Shown piece after piece: positions 47,911 to 57,192 of a stretch of DNA of 64,000 bases. The DNA is taken from assembly GCF_020166495.1 (NCBI RefSeq), contig NZ_JAINZS010000008.1, forward strand, positions 1 to 64,000, written 5' to 3'. How positions within the stretch are numbered: position 1 is the first letter of the stretch; every line of letters begins with the position of its first letter. Both the position numbers and the translations under genes were made by a program. This stretch comes from Robertkochia aurantiaca. GTDB lineage: Bacteria > Bacteroidota > Bacteroidia > Flavobacteriales > Flavobacteriaceae. Under the pieces are notes generated by a model. That model was not told the DNA's origin, ran no database searches, and saw nothing but the letters and a program-made list of their open reading frames with translations.

Positions 47911-48532
47911 TTTTCTTCTTGGAGTATTGATCACCGTACTTGGATTTATGCTTTTATGGCAGAGCGGACTGTTTACGAATGGCGGGGCTGATAAAGCTGA
48001 GGTGATGATTCTTGAAGAGCAGATAAAAAATACCGCGAAACTGGTGGTTACCGAAAGTACCTTTTCTGAAGTGTTTAACTATAATGAAACTGAAAAGCTT
48101 TTCGGTAGCTGGTTGACAACACAGAAAAAGGCACTGGTGCTGGTGAAGGCCGAAGTCAGTATTTCTTACGACCTCAGGAATCTGAATGTTCAGCTGGATC
48201 CGGAAAATCGTCAGGTGTTGATCTACGATCTCCCTATGCCTGAACTTAAAATAGCATCTCAACTGGAGTTCTATGACGTACAGGGGGATTATCTGAATCC
48301 TTTTAATGCTGAAGATTATAACCAGGTGAGAAGAAAAGTGAATAACCGTATCAGGCAGCAAGCTGAGAACTCCGGTTTGATGGCCAATGCCGAGAACCGG
48401 ATCATTAGTGAATTATCCGGGCTTTTTTTGCTGACCAGATCCATGGGATGGGAGCTGGTATACGAAAAAGAGGTTTTACGTTCGGCAGACGATCTTGAAA
48501 AAGTCTTACCCGGTCAGTCTGTATTTAACTGA
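47903..48532 (+). CDS. DUF4230 family membrane-anchored protein
   Basis: 209 residues with one N-terminal membrane helix (about residues 3-19). The remainder resembles DUF4230: ESTFSEVFNYNE...KKALVLVKAEVSISYDLRNLNVQLDPENRQVLIYDLPMPEL and late RSMGWELVYEKE. Function unknown. It is translationally coupled to the GSCFA gene, and its last 19 bases overlap the convergent lipoprotein gene. Confidence 0.82.
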   Translation: MRNFLLGVLITVLGFMLLWQSGLFTNGGADKAEVMILEEQIKNTAKLVVTESTFSEVFNYNETEKLFGSWLTTQKKALVLVKAEVSISYDLRNLNVQLDPENRQVLIYDLPMPELKIASQLEFYDVQGDYLNPFNAEDYNQVRRKVNNRIRQQAENSGLMANAENRIISELSGLFLLTRSMGWELVYEKEVLRSADDLEKVLPGQSVFN

Positions 48533-50193
48533 GCTTTGACCCAGTTCAGAAAATCATTCTTCAATGAAGCCATCTGCCAATCCCCCGGTGCATCGATTCC
48601 GAATTCTTTTTCAGTGACCTTGCTGCGAACTGTTTTCTGGTAATTAACCTTCAGGTTCCCCGGTGAGCCGGAGGTCCAGAAATTGGTTTTTGATTCAGGA
48701 TTTCCTGTTTTATCGATTTTAACCAGGCTGGCGCTGAAGCCTCCGTTTGCGGTAACGGCGCTGTAAAGCAGTCTTCGGTGCTCCGGAATGCTGATGATTC
48801 CCGCCTCTGTGATCGCAGTTCCGTCGAATGCGGTGTCACGGGAGAAATCACCCTTTTGCTTGTTGTACAGATACACTTCATAGCGGGGGTTTCCTGCCAG
48901 GTCTGAACCGGCTCTCAGAACCAGGTCGGGATGTCCGTCGAAATTCAGGTCCTTTGACAGTCCGTGATTTTCGCTTCCCACTATTTCAGCGATATCAACC
49001 TGTTTCGGAAGATAGGTTTCAGGCATGCTGAATACCAGCTTTCCTCCCCCTTTCATCAATTGCTTCTTCAGTACCCGCACCCTGACAGGGTTGGGTGAAG
49101 GATCTTCTTTTTGCAGGTAGCGCAACTGATAGCGCCAGATCATTTCATTGCCGTCGGTAGCGACGGGGTTCGTTTCAAATATGAATATCGAATCTTTGAG
49201 GTCCTGATAAAAGTGATAGTAGTTCTTTTTTAATTTGAAGCTATCGCTTTTAACCAGGCTTATGTCGAAGTCTTTGTTGTAAAGAAATCGCTGAGATATG
49301 GAATCGGTGTGGTAAATTGTTAGATGTTTGTTGTCGATACCCGGCCATTCGAAGGTTGTTTGACGTGCAAGGGTGTTGTCGTCGATGAATTCGCTGCGGG
49401 TGATTTTTAAAGTATCTCCGGTTTTTTTCTTTTCAGCCAGCTGAAACCAGGTGTCAACTGTATCGGCAGAATGAACGGCCAGAACTTCAGAAATGTGCTC
49501 CCTCCCCTTTACAAGATAGGTCTGTATGGGTAGGGGGGTGGGTCTTTCAAAAAAGGGTTCCGGGGTTTTGTAAAGACTTTGGGTGCTGTCAATCAGTTCA
49601 AGTAAAAGGGAATCTGACGATATTTTCAAAGATTTATGCAGGATGAAATATTTTTCAGGATAGGGGATATCGATACTGAATTGCCGGTTAGCCATCAGAT
49701 CGAAATAAAAATTCGGACTATTGGCTACCTCGGTGATCTCTAACCGGTCGTTGTTTGTGACCGCTGAATAAGCCCTGGGCAGGTTTCTGGTATTGTCGTA
49801 GGTAAAAAAGAACAAGCTATCAGCTGCTGTAGCGTCAATTCTGAAAAGGTGTCCCGGCAGCAGGGAGCTGACCTTCTCATCAGACCTGAAAATGAGGGTG
49901 TTCTCAAAGTAGCTGAGACGGCCTTTTCTTGAGGTTTTCCCATATAAGTTTACCCCTTTTATCTCCGGTTTTACCGAATTGATTACCTCTGCCTTATAGA
50001 ACAGGGAATCGTTCCTGTCGAATGCCGTATTTCCTAACCTGATGGCTTTGGAAGCCAGTTCTTCATCGCTGAGGGGAGCCGGGGCTTTTTTGACCAATTC
50101 TTCAGGCAGGTCGCTGCTTTTTGATTCCGGAGTTTCTTTCCTGCAGAACACCATAGTGAGTGCTGCAAGGGTAATAAGGGCTATTCTTTTCAA
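48514..50193 (-). CDS. Large lipoprotein of unknown function
   Basis: 559 residues. Signal peptide with lipobox LTMVFC (Cys near residue 17). Most of the sequence is beta-rich and not recognised. Near the C-terminus KDLNFDGHPDLVLRAGSDLAGNPRYEVYLYNKQKGDF resembles an FG-GAP/VCBS-type calcium-binding loop (DxNxDGxxD) as in XAC2610-like proteins. It is likely anchored in the outer or inner membrane. The stop region overlaps the DUF4230 gene. Confidence 0.65.
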   Translation of the reverse strand: MKRIALITLAALTMVFCRKETPESKSSDLPEELVKKAPAPLSDEELASKAIRLGNTAFDRNDSLFYKAEVINSVKPEIKGVNLYGKTSRKGRLSYFENTLIFRSDEKVSSLLPGHLFRIDATAADSLFFFTYDNTRNLPRAYSAVTNNDRLEITEVANSPNFYFDLMANRQFSIDIPYPEKYFILHKSLKISSDSLLLELIDSTQSLYKTPEPFFERPTPLPIQTYLVKGREHISEVLAVHSADTVDTWFQLAEKKKTGDTLKITRSEFIDDNTLARQTTFEWPGIDNKHLTIYHTDSISQRFLYNKDFDISLVKSDSFKLKKNYYHFYQDLKDSIFIFETNPVATDGNEMIWRYQLRYLQKEDPSPNPVRVRVLKKQLMKGGGKLVFSMPETYLPKQVDIAEIVGSENHGLSKDLNFDGHPDLVLRAGSDLAGNPRYEVYLYNKQKGDFSRDTAFDGTAITEAGIISIPEHRRLLYSAVTANGGFSASLVKIDKTGNPESKTNFWTSGSPGNLKVNYQKTVRSKVTEKEFGIDAPGDWQMASLKNDFLNWVKAQLNTD

Positions 50194-50219
50194 TATTGAC
50201 AGGGGTTAGCTAAGCGGTT

Positions 50220-51980
50220 TTATTCGGTCATTACCTCGGCAGATGCCAAAGCGATTCCGTCGTCTATCAGGTGGCCTACCTTCGGGCGTTCCTGTTTGAT
50301 GGTTTCCAGGTGTTCGAGTATTTCTTCCATGAAATTTTCCTCCCGGGTCTCTTTAGCCAGTTCATACAGTTCGACGGGCAGTAGCCAGTCTTCAGGATGG
50401 TTTTCTTTCAATTGCTCAAAAACCTTATGCCTGGAGATGGTTTTATTCTTCCCTTCCCTGAATTCGCGAACCTGTTTATAGAGTTGTTCCAGTTCGAGGG
50501 TTTTCGGGTGTTTTTTGGGTTTGATCGTTTTCTCTGAAGGGACATGGGTGATCAGGTCGAAGCTTTTGGCATCTGCCGGTCCGCTAAAGGCGGAGGTTAC
50601 CTGTTTTCCTATTGCCATGTGGTAAATACCGTCTTCAGGCGTGAAAAGTACCTCGTCTTTGTATTTGACCAGGCAATTGTCAAGGGTGATCATGATGATC
50701 TTTCCTCTGAGATTTCTTGTGCCGGTTATGATGGTTCCCTCGACTTTCAAATCTCCTTCAAACTCCAGAGACACCTTTTCGCCTTCATAGATGTTATATG
50801 CTTTCAGGTCTCTGGGGCTCATATCTTCTATCGCCAGGTTGATTCCCTTTAATTTTCCTACCGGGCTGCTGAATCCGTGGGGATGGTTAATGGTGCCATG
50901 GCCTACCAGTTCCTTTTCATGATAGCTCAGGGCTGTTTTTCCCTTGGTTTGAAAAAACACCGGTTTGCCTTCGTGTTCGATCATTCTGGTAAATACACCA
51001 GATATTTGTACTCCGGTACTCAATTCTATCGTACCTAATGCTTCACTTTTAATGAGTTTTTGCAAACCGCTCAGTCCGCCTTTGCGAAGTCCCATTTTGT
51101 TGGCAAACTCTTCAAGTACCAGGCTGAGGTGCGCGAAGTCAGGGGTTACGAAAAGCTGTGGCTGAGGCTTGGTAATGTCGAAGTCCTGATAGGCAGCCTC
51201 GATGGTATAAGGGATCTTTTTTACTTTATCGGTCATGCACCAGGTGCTTTCCCCTATTGATGAAAGCAGTCCGGCTCCGTAAATCCTGGGATTTTCAGGG
51301 GTTCCGATCAGCCCGTATTCGACCGTCCACCAGTGGAGGTTCCTGATCAGGGACATTTCGCTGGGCTCGCCCATATTTTGCTGAATTTCATCAACTCTGC
51401 GTTCAGCTTCTTCGATGTCTTTCTCAGGGGTACCTTCAGCTTCTTTTATGATGGAAAGATGGCGAATGGCTTCATATTGTTCGTAATCCTTTGCGCTTGA
51501 GATGGCTTTACAGCCGATCTCACCAAAGCGTCTCAGATATTCGGCATATTCCGGATTGGCGATAATGGGAGCATGACCGGCGCCCTCGTGTATGATATCG
51601 GGGGCGGGGGTGTATTCTATGTTCTCAAGCTGTCTGATATCAGAAGCGATAACCAGAACATTGTAAGCCTGAAATTCCATAAAGGCATTTGGAGGAATAA
51701 ACCCGTCTACTGCCACGGCTGCCCAGCCGATGTCTTTAAGAATCCGGTTCATGCCGTACATGCTGGGAATGTGATCGATTGATATTCCTGTCTTTTTCAG
51801 CCCTTCTGTGTAGGAGTTATGGGCTACCTTGCTCAGGTAGTCAACATTTTTGCGCATTACATATCTCCATACGGCCTGATTAATGGGGGTGTAATCCTCA
51901 TAATCCTGCGGTTTGATGAATTGTTTCAGATGCGCCGGTAATCGGTCCAGCAACGGATTGCTTTCGTATTCCCCTTTCAT
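50220..51980 (-). CDS. Aromatic amino acid hydroxylase (Phe/Tyr-type monooxygenase), long form
   Basis: 586 residues. The iron-binding motif DIIHEGAGHAP (two His of the facial triad) and TVEYGLIG (Glu) identify the pterin-dependent aromatic amino acid hydroxylase fold in the first 300 residues. The additional C-terminal half of about 250 residues is longer than the usual bacterial phenylalanine hydroxylase (about 260-290 in total) and includes a beta-rich segment and a final helix-rich tail. It probably hydroxylates phenylalanine for tyrosine or homogentisate use. Start at 51980 (MKGEYESNP) was preferred over an upstream ATG at 52010. Neighbour hutU suggests amino acid catabolism. Confidence 0.88.
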   Translation of the reverse strand: MKGEYESNPLLDRLPAHLKQFIKPQDYEDYTPINQAVWRYVMRKNVDYLSKVAHNSYTEGLKKTGISIDHIPSMYGMNRILKDIGWAAVAVDGFIPPNAFMEFQAYNVLVIASDIRQLENIEYTPAPDIIHEGAGHAPIIANPEYAEYLRRFGEIGCKAISSAKDYEQYEAIRHLSIIKEAEGTPEKDIEEAERRVDEIQQNMGEPSEMSLIRNLHWWTVEYGLIGTPENPRIYGAGLLSSIGESTWCMTDKVKKIPYTIEAAYQDFDITKPQPQLFVTPDFAHLSLVLEEFANKMGLRKGGLSGLQKLIKSEALGTIELSTGVQISGVFTRMIEHEGKPVFFQTKGKTALSYHEKELVGHGTINHPHGFSSPVGKLKGINLAIEDMSPRDLKAYNIYEGEKVSLEFEGDLKVEGTIITGTRNLRGKIIMITLDNCLVKYKDEVLFTPEDGIYHMAIGKQVTSAFSGPADAKSFDLITHVPSEKTIKPKKHPKTLELEQLYKQVREFREGKNKTISRHKVFEQLKENHPEDWLLPVELYELAKETREENFMEEILEHLETIKQERPKVGHLIDDGIALASAEVMTE

Positions 51981-52053
51981 AATCCTTTGGTTTTGCCTAT
52001 AAATGTACAAAATGAGCGGTTAACTAAGAAAATTCCCGCCTAAGCCATCGGCA

Positions 52054-52080
52054 TAAAAAAACCGCTCTTTGCGGAGCGGT
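52054..52080 (-). terminator. Terminator of the DUF4136 gene
   Basis: 7-bp stem ACCGCTC/GAGCGGT (extendable), then seven T on the minus strand, just after the DUF4136 stop codon. Confidence 0.8.
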
Positions 52081-52090
52081 GTTAGTCTTG

Positions 52091-52663
52091 TTATCTGCTG
52101 GTGAGTTTGGTGTTCATATTCGCGCCTTCAGGTGGGAACGCAGAAAGTATTTCCCTGACGAATTCAGCGATACGTTCTTCTTTCTTAGCCACATCGCCAT
52201 CGGTGACCAGATCTCCGGTTCCTTTCCCTTGCCAAACGAGCTCTCTTCTCTTAGCATCGATCAGATCGATATACAGGGAGCCTTCGGTGTTGGTGGAAAC
52301 CGAGGTCATTCCGGCGCCACCCCACCAAGGGTTCCAGCCCCAGCCCCAACCCCAGCCCCAGCCGGCGTTGTTGTAGACATTAATGCGGTCTTTTTCTTTG
52401 GTGAATATGCTGATCAGGATATCAGGATCCTGAGATTTCTGCCATCCCTTAGCAACCAGTTCATTTTGTATGGCTCTCAGAATTCGTTTCTTATCGAGAT
52501 CTGAGATGTCGGCCTGATCAATACCTGGTTTATAAAAGGCAAAGGTTCTGTATTGCGAGAAGTCAGCACTGCGATCGTAATCGGTTGCGACACTCACCGT
52601 GCTGCAGGAAGCCAAAACAAATACGGCGAGCAACGGCATGACAAGTAATTTGATCTTTTTCAT
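52091..52663 (-). CDS. DUF4136 domain lipoprotein with Trp-Gly run
   Basis: 190 residues. Signal peptide with lipobox VFVLASC. DUF4136 features: TDYDRSADFSQYRTFAFYKPG, the LVAKGWQKSQDPDILISIFTKEKDR block and LYIDLIDAKRRELVWQGKGTG. A run of alternating Gly-Trp (AGWGWGWGWGWNPWWGG) sits in the middle; this type of aromatic-glycine insert is frequent in the family. Start at 52663 (MKKIKLLVM). Role unknown, outer-membrane location likely. Confidence 0.88.
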   Translation of the reverse strand: MKKIKLLVMPLLAVFVLASCSTVSVATDYDRSADFSQYRTFAFYKPGIDQADISDLDKKRILRAIQNELVAKGWQKSQDPDILISIFTKEKDRINVYNNAGWGWGWGWGWNPWWGGAGMTSVSTNTEGSLYIDLIDAKRRELVWQGKGTGDLVTDGDVAKKEERIAEFVREILSAFPPEGANMNTKLTSR

Positions 52664-52731
52664 AATTGTTTGAATTTGTAATATATAAGTTCTGCTTCTT
52701 GGGATACCGGTCACATAGCAGTCCTTTAAAA

Positions 52732-54738
52732 TTACGAAAAAAGTGAATTCAATAACTGGTCGTCAACCTTTTTCGGCAAGGTCACGTGTAAACCCGGCTC
52801 CTGTTCCATGGCCCGCTGAATGGCAAATTCAGCTCCATGGTTCCTTGCCCAACTTCTGCGGGCTATTCCGTTATTTACATCCCAGAAAAGCATCGACTGA
52901 AGATTAGACAGGGCATTATTACTACCATCAAGAACCATGCCGAAGCCTCCATTGATAACCTCTCCCCAGCCGACTCCGCCTCCATTGTGAATACTGACCC
53001 AGGTAGCTCCCCTGAAACTGTCTCCGATCACATTTTGTATGGCCATATCGGCCGTGTACCTTGAGCCGTCATAGATGTTAGATGTTTCTCTGAATGGTGA
53101 ATCTGTACCGCTTACGTCGTGATGATCCCTGCCCAGTACCACATAACCGATTTCACCTTTTGCGATGGCTTCATTAAATGCCTTGGCGATTTCGATACGT
53201 CCTACACTGTCTGCATATAAGATGCGCGCTTGTGAGCCTACTACCAGTTTGTTCTCTCTGGCGCCTTTTATCCATTGAATGTTATCGGCCATTTGTTGCT
53301 GTATCTCTTCAGGGGCCTCCTTCATCAGACGCTGCAGCACCTCGCTGGCGATAGCATCAGTCTTTTCAAGATCCTCCGGGTTTCCACTGGCACATACCCA
53401 GCGGAAGGGGCCGAACCCATAATCAAAACACATGGGTCCCATTATGTCCTGTACATAGCTTGGATAAATGAACTCATCTGTTTTGTTTCCCTGTGGATCG
53501 CGTTTGACGATATCGGCGCCTGCCCTGGAAGCTTCCAGTAGAAATGCGTTGCCGTAATCGAAGAAATAAGTGCCCCTTCCGGTATGCTTTTTAATAGCTG
53601 CAACTTGTCTTCTGAGTGACTCTTTTACCTTGTCACGGAAACCATCGGGATCATCGGCCATCATTTCATTCGCTTCTTCAAAGCTCAGTCCGGCGGGATA
53701 ATAGCCTCCTGACCAGGGGTTGTGGAGCGAGGTCTGATCAGATCCCAGGTCGATCTGAATATTTTCTTCGGCCAGCTTTTCCCATACATCTACAACGTTA
53801 CCATGGTAGGCGATCGATACGGTTTCTTCAGCTTTCCGGGCCTTCCTGATCCTTCGGGTTAATTCTTCGGTGTCGTCGATAACTTCATCAACCCAACCTT
53901 GTGAATGTCGCGTTTGTATCGCTTTCGGATTAACTTCAGCACACACTGTGATACAACCGGCTATGTTTCCTGCTTTCGGTTGCGCTCCGCTCATCCCACC
54001 CAGTCCGGAGGTAACGAAAAGATTGCCCTTTGGTTTTTTTCCGATTTTTCTGAAACCATTCAGGACAGTAATGGTAGTGCCGTGTACAATCCCCTGAGGG
54101 CCTATATACATATAGCTCCCGGCGGTCATTTGTCCGTACTGGGTGACACCCAGGGCATTGAATCGTTCCCAGTCATCGGGTTTGGAATAATTTGGAATCA
54201 TCATACCGTTTGTGACCACGACTCTCGGGGCTCTCTGATGTGAGGGAAAAAGGCCCATGGGATGGCCGCTGTACATGACGAGGGTTTGCTCGTCGGTCAT
54301 TTCTGCCAGGTACTTCATGGTGAGAAGGTATTGGGCCCAATTCTGAAAAACAGCACCGTTACCACCATAAGTGATCAGTTCATGAGGGTGCTGTGCAACA
54401 GCCGGGTCTAAATTGTTCTGTATCATGAGCATGATGGCTTTTGCCTGCTCCGATTTGCCGGGGTATACGGCTATGTCCCGGGCATACATTTCGTAGTCGG
54501 GCCGAAAGCGATACATATAAATGCGACCGTATTGCTCCAGTTCTTCTTTGAACTCCGGAAGCAGCGTCGAGTGGTGTTTTTCGTCGAAGTAGCGGAGGGC
54601 GTTACGCAGTGCCAGTTTTTTTTCTTCGGGGTTGAGAATGTCTTTTCGCCTGGGGGCATGATTGGCGTTCGGGTCATATGGTTTTTTTGAAGGCAGGGTT
54701 TCCGGAATACCTTGTAATATTTGTTCTTGAAAGGTCAT
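52732..54738 (-). CDS. hutU: Urocanate hydratase (long form)
   Basis: 668 residues, about 110 longer than the common bacterial HutU and near the size of the eukaryotic-type form. Conserved stretches: YGGNGAVFQNWAQYLLTMKYLAEM, SGHPMGLFPSH, and the NAD-binding TSGLGGMSGAQPKAG. It converts urocanate to imidazolone propionate in histidine catabolism, with NAD as electrophile. hutH, hutI and hutG are not in the window. Confidence 0.95.
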   Translation of the reverse strand: MTFQEQILQGIPETLPSKKPYDPNANHAPRRKDILNPEEKKLALRNALRYFDEKHHSTLLPEFKEELEQYGRIYMYRFRPDYEMYARDIAVYPGKSEQAKAIMLMIQNNLDPAVAQHPHELITYGGNGAVFQNWAQYLLTMKYLAEMTDEQTLVMYSGHPMGLFPSHQRAPRVVVTNGMMIPNYSKPDDWERFNALGVTQYGQMTAGSYMYIGPQGIVHGTTITVLNGFRKIGKKPKGNLFVTSGLGGMSGAQPKAGNIAGCITVCAEVNPKAIQTRHSQGWVDEVIDDTEELTRRIRKARKAEETVSIAYHGNVVDVWEKLAEENIQIDLGSDQTSLHNPWSGGYYPAGLSFEEANEMMADDPDGFRDKVKESLRRQVAAIKKHTGRGTYFFDYGNAFLLEASRAGADIVKRDPQGNKTDEFIYPSYVQDIMGPMCFDYGFGPFRWVCASGNPEDLEKTDAIASEVLQRLMKEAPEEIQQQMADNIQWIKGARENKLVVGSQARILYADSVGRIEIAKAFNEAIAKGEIGYVVLGRDHHDVSGTDSPFRETSNIYDGSRYTADMAIQNVIGDSFRGATWVSIHNGGGVGWGEVINGGFGMVLDGSNNALSNLQSMLFWDVNNGIARRSWARNHGAEFAIQRAMEQEPGLHVTLPKKVDDQLLNSLFS

Positions 54739-54938
54739 GAGTTAATAGAATTACGGTTGTGTTTAAGTGTCACAGAAAAGCGGGTTCTCTATGCTAAATA
54801 TGAAAAAAGGGGCGAACAGGTGGCTTAACCGATAAGCCGTGAGAGTGTGAAGGTCTAGGGGTATCGAATATCAGCCCGGTGGAAATGACATCGGATAAGC
54901 TTTTTGTAATACATGTTTCCGAGATCCATAAAGGGCGA

Positions 54939-55085
54939 TTAGTTTTTGTTAAATCCGTAGGGGCAATGTCTGCAGCCACTCTGGCAACAGTATCCGCGTT
55001 TTAACAGGTATTGGGCGGTAAAGACCCGGTAACCGTCTGAAGTCCAGTAATAATCTCCTTCCTCAAGAGGAATTATTTTTTTCAT
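54939..55085 (-). CDS. DUF5522 family small Cys-rich protein
   Basis: 48 residues, read directly: it starts MKKIIPLEEGDYYWTSDGY and ends with YCCQSGCRHCPYGFNKN. The pattern CC-x3-C-x2-C followed by PYGF is the DUF5522 signature. Probably metal binding; function unknown. It lies 200 bp upstream of hutU on the same strand, and is divergent from the HExxH membrane gene. Confidence 0.82.
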   Translation of the reverse strand: MKKIIPLEEGDYYWTSDGYRVFTAQYLLKRGYCCQSGCRHCPYGFNKN

Positions 55086-55089
55086 ATTA

Positions 55090-55118
55090 TTGTCTGCAAA
55101 GTATTACCGTTATCTTTG
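55090..55118 (+). promoter_or_regulatory. Promoter for the 55154-58476 gene group
   Basis: TTG (55090-55092), 18-bp spacer, perfect -7 box TATCTTTG (55111-55118), 35 bp before the first start codon. Confidence 0.6.
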
Positions 55119-55153
55119 CAAATATAAGATGGCCCGAAAAATCAGGTCTGGAA

Positions 55154-55483
55154 ATGGTGTTAATTTTTAAATATTTCTTTCCGGGTAAGTACGTCGGACT
55201 CACTCTTTGGCCCGTGATTATCTTAAAGCATGCCGCCTTAAAGTCTGATAAAGTACTGCTCAACCACGAGCGCATTCATCTGCGGCAGCAGCTGGAACTG
55301 CTGATCGTTCCTTTCTACCTGATTTACTTTACCGAATGGCTTATAGGTCTTGTTCGCTTTCGAAACAGTTACGAGGCCTATCGCAATATCAGCTTCGAAA
55401 AAGAAGCTTACCTGCACGAGGCTGAGCTTGATTATTTGTCTGGCCGGCAATTATGGGCCTTCAGCAGATACTACAGGTCATGA
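55154..55483 (+). CDS. Small membrane protein with HExxH motif
   Basis: 109 residues. N-terminal hydrophobic stretch, then LNHERIHLRQQLELLIVPFYLIYFTEWL: an HExxH (HERIH) motif directly before a membrane helix, and EKEAYLHEAELDYL later with possible third ligand Glu. This resembles a very short M48/M56-like zincin core, but the size is far below family norms. It could be an inactive or minimal membrane peptidase. It overlaps the following gene by 4 bp (ATGA) and is not recognised as a named family. Confidence 0.7.
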   Translation: MVLIFKYFFPGKYVGLTLWPVIILKHAALKSDKVLLNHERIHLRQQLELLIVPFYLIYFTEWLIGLVRFRNSYEAYRNISFEKEAYLHEAELDYLSGRQLWAFSRYYRS

Positions 55484-56397
55484 ATCCAGATACTTCCCGG
55501 GTAATTACACAGGAATTTCAACTTGCGGAAGCTGCAGAAGCCGCTTGCCGGTTATTTATCAGAAGGGAAGATTTGATACACCCTGTTATTTCAGGAAATA
55601 AATACAGGAAGTTGAAATATAACCTCGAAGCCGCCAGGCTGAAGGGGTGTGATACCTTATTGACCTATGGGGGGGCATTTTCCAATCATATAGCAGCTAC
55701 TGCCTGTGCAGCCAGAGCGAACGGGTTTTCAAGCATCGGAGTGATCAGAGGGGAAGAGTTGTGTGATAAAGTAGACCAGAACCCCACCTTGCGCTATGCC
55801 AGGGAGCAGGGCATGCGACTGTTTTTTGTGAGTCGTTCTGAGTTCAGGGAAATGAGGACTGGAGATCAGGGAGATCTTAGGGGTCTTTTTGGGGAGTTTT
55901 ATGAATTGCCGGAGGGCGGAACCAATGAATTGGCGGTAAAGGGGTGTGAAGAAATTTTAGCTGACGATGACCAGAAGTATGATTATGTTACCTCTGCAGT
56001 AGGCACTGGTGGTACCCTTTCAGGCTTGATAAGGGCAAGTTGTGACGGGCAAATGGTTCTGGGTTTTCCGGCACTGAAGGAGAACTTCCTTCACGATGAT
56101 ATCGCATTACATACCACGAGAAAGAACTGGAGTCTGATCAGAGATTATCACTTCGGAGGTTATGCCAGGATAACCGAAGAGCTGGTGCATTTTATCAACA
56201 GGGTAAAGATCACCCATGACATATTATTGGATCCCGTCTACACCGGAAAAATGGTATATGGGCTCGCAGATATGCTTAAAAAAGGATATTTTCGCAAAGG
56301 CAGTGAGATCCTGGTCATTCATACCGGGGGCTTGCAGGGAGTGGAAGGGATGAACAGGCTGCTTAAAAAGAAACAATTACCTCAAATACTATGCTGA
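55480..56397 (+). CDS. PLP-dependent ACC deaminase / D-cysteine desulfhydrase-like enzyme
   Basis: 305 residues. SGNKYRKLKYNLEAARLKG contains the PLP Lys of fold type II enzymes, TYGGAFSNHIAATACAAR is the substrate-binding loop, and AVGTGGTLSGLI the phosphate loop. Annotated relatives are 1-aminocyclopropane-1-carboxylate deaminase or D-cysteine desulfhydrase; which reaction applies cannot be told. The 55480 start gives an ATGA overlap with the membrane gene; a longer version from 55453 is possible. It overlaps the glucosaminidase gene by 7 bp. Confidence 0.88.
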   Translation: MNPDTSRVITQEFQLAEAAEAACRLFIRREDLIHPVISGNKYRKLKYNLEAARLKGCDTLLTYGGAFSNHIAATACAARANGFSSIGVIRGEELCDKVDQNPTLRYAREQGMRLFFVSRSEFREMRTGDQGDLRGLFGEFYELPEGGTNELAVKGCEEILADDDQKYDYVTSAVGTGGTLSGLIRASCDGQMVLGFPALKENFLHDDIALHTTRKNWSLIRDYHFGGYARITEELVHFINRVKITHDILLDPVYTGKMVYGLADMLKKGYFRKGSEILVIHTGGLQGVEGMNRLLKKKQLPQILC

Positions 56398-57179
56398 TCA
56401 AAAACACCTGTTACGTTATTTTAATGATTTTCCTGGTAGGTTGCGGAAGCAGCAAAAGGGTTAAACGTGAGAAGCCGTCGGGAAGAACTGAACCAAAGGT
56501 TGTGACTTCAGAGGAATCATCAAAGGAAACTCTCGAGTCGACATCGACCACTACGGTTTATAAGGATGTGGTGAAAAACTATATTGCTACCTACCAGGGT
56601 ATTGCCAGAAGGCAAATGCAAGCCCATGGTATACCTGCCAGTATTATCCTGGCACAAGGCATACTTGAAAGCGGTGCGGGCAGGGGAGAACTTACCCGTA
56701 AGGCAAATAATCATTTTGGGATCAAATGTCATTCAGACTGGACCGGTCCAGGAGTGTTTCATGATGATGACCGTAAAGGGGAGTGCTTCAGAAAATATGA
56801 TCACCCGGAGTCTTCATTTAACGATCATTCACTCTTTCTCACCGGCCGCAGCCGATATGCTTTCCTGTTTGACCTTAAGAAGAATGATTATAAGGGGTGG
56901 GCACACGGATTAAAGAAAGCGGGTTATGCCACCGACCCCCGGTACCCGGCCAAGCTGATCAGCATAATAGAAAGATACCGTTTGTACGAGTATGACGCTG
57001 AGGTGCTGGGTAGCCCCGCTCCTGTTTATGAAGACACTTATTCCTATGTGGTCCAAAAGGGAGATACCTTATACTCGATCTCCAAAAAATATAACCTTTC
57101 TGTTGAAACGATCATGCAGCAGAACGGATTAAAAGACAGTACGATTAAAATAGGGCAGGAGCTCTATTTGAAACGATAA
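56391..57179 (+). CDS. Glucosaminidase-LysM lipoprotein
   Basis: 262 residues. Lipobox FLVGC (Cys near 18). A mannosyl-glycoprotein endo-beta-N-acetylglucosaminidase-like domain (about 60-190) with the catalytic Glu in [30 protein letters not shown]-terminal LysM ([29 protein letters not shown], about 218-262) binds peptidoglycan. It cleaves cell-wall glycan at the envelope. Start overlaps the upstream gene. Confidence 0.92.
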   Translation: MLIKNTCYVILMIFLVGCGSSKRVKREKPSGRTEPKVVTSEESSKETLESTSTTTVYKDVVKNYIATYQGIARRQMQAHGIPASIILAQGILESGAGRGELTRKANNHFGIKCHSDWTGPGVFHDDDRKGECFRKYDHPESSFNDHSLFLTGRSRYAFLFDLKKNDYKGWAHGLKKAGYATDPRYPAKLISIIERYRLYEYDAEVLGSPAPVYEDTYSYVVQKGDTLYSISKKYNLSVETIMQQNGLKDSTIKIGQELYLKR

Positions 57180-57192
57180 TAAACCGATAGAT

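Noticed and set aside
54794-54979. 61-codon minus-strand frame between DUF5522 and hutU
   Set aside because: Overlaps the DUF5522 gene in another frame and has no recognisable features.
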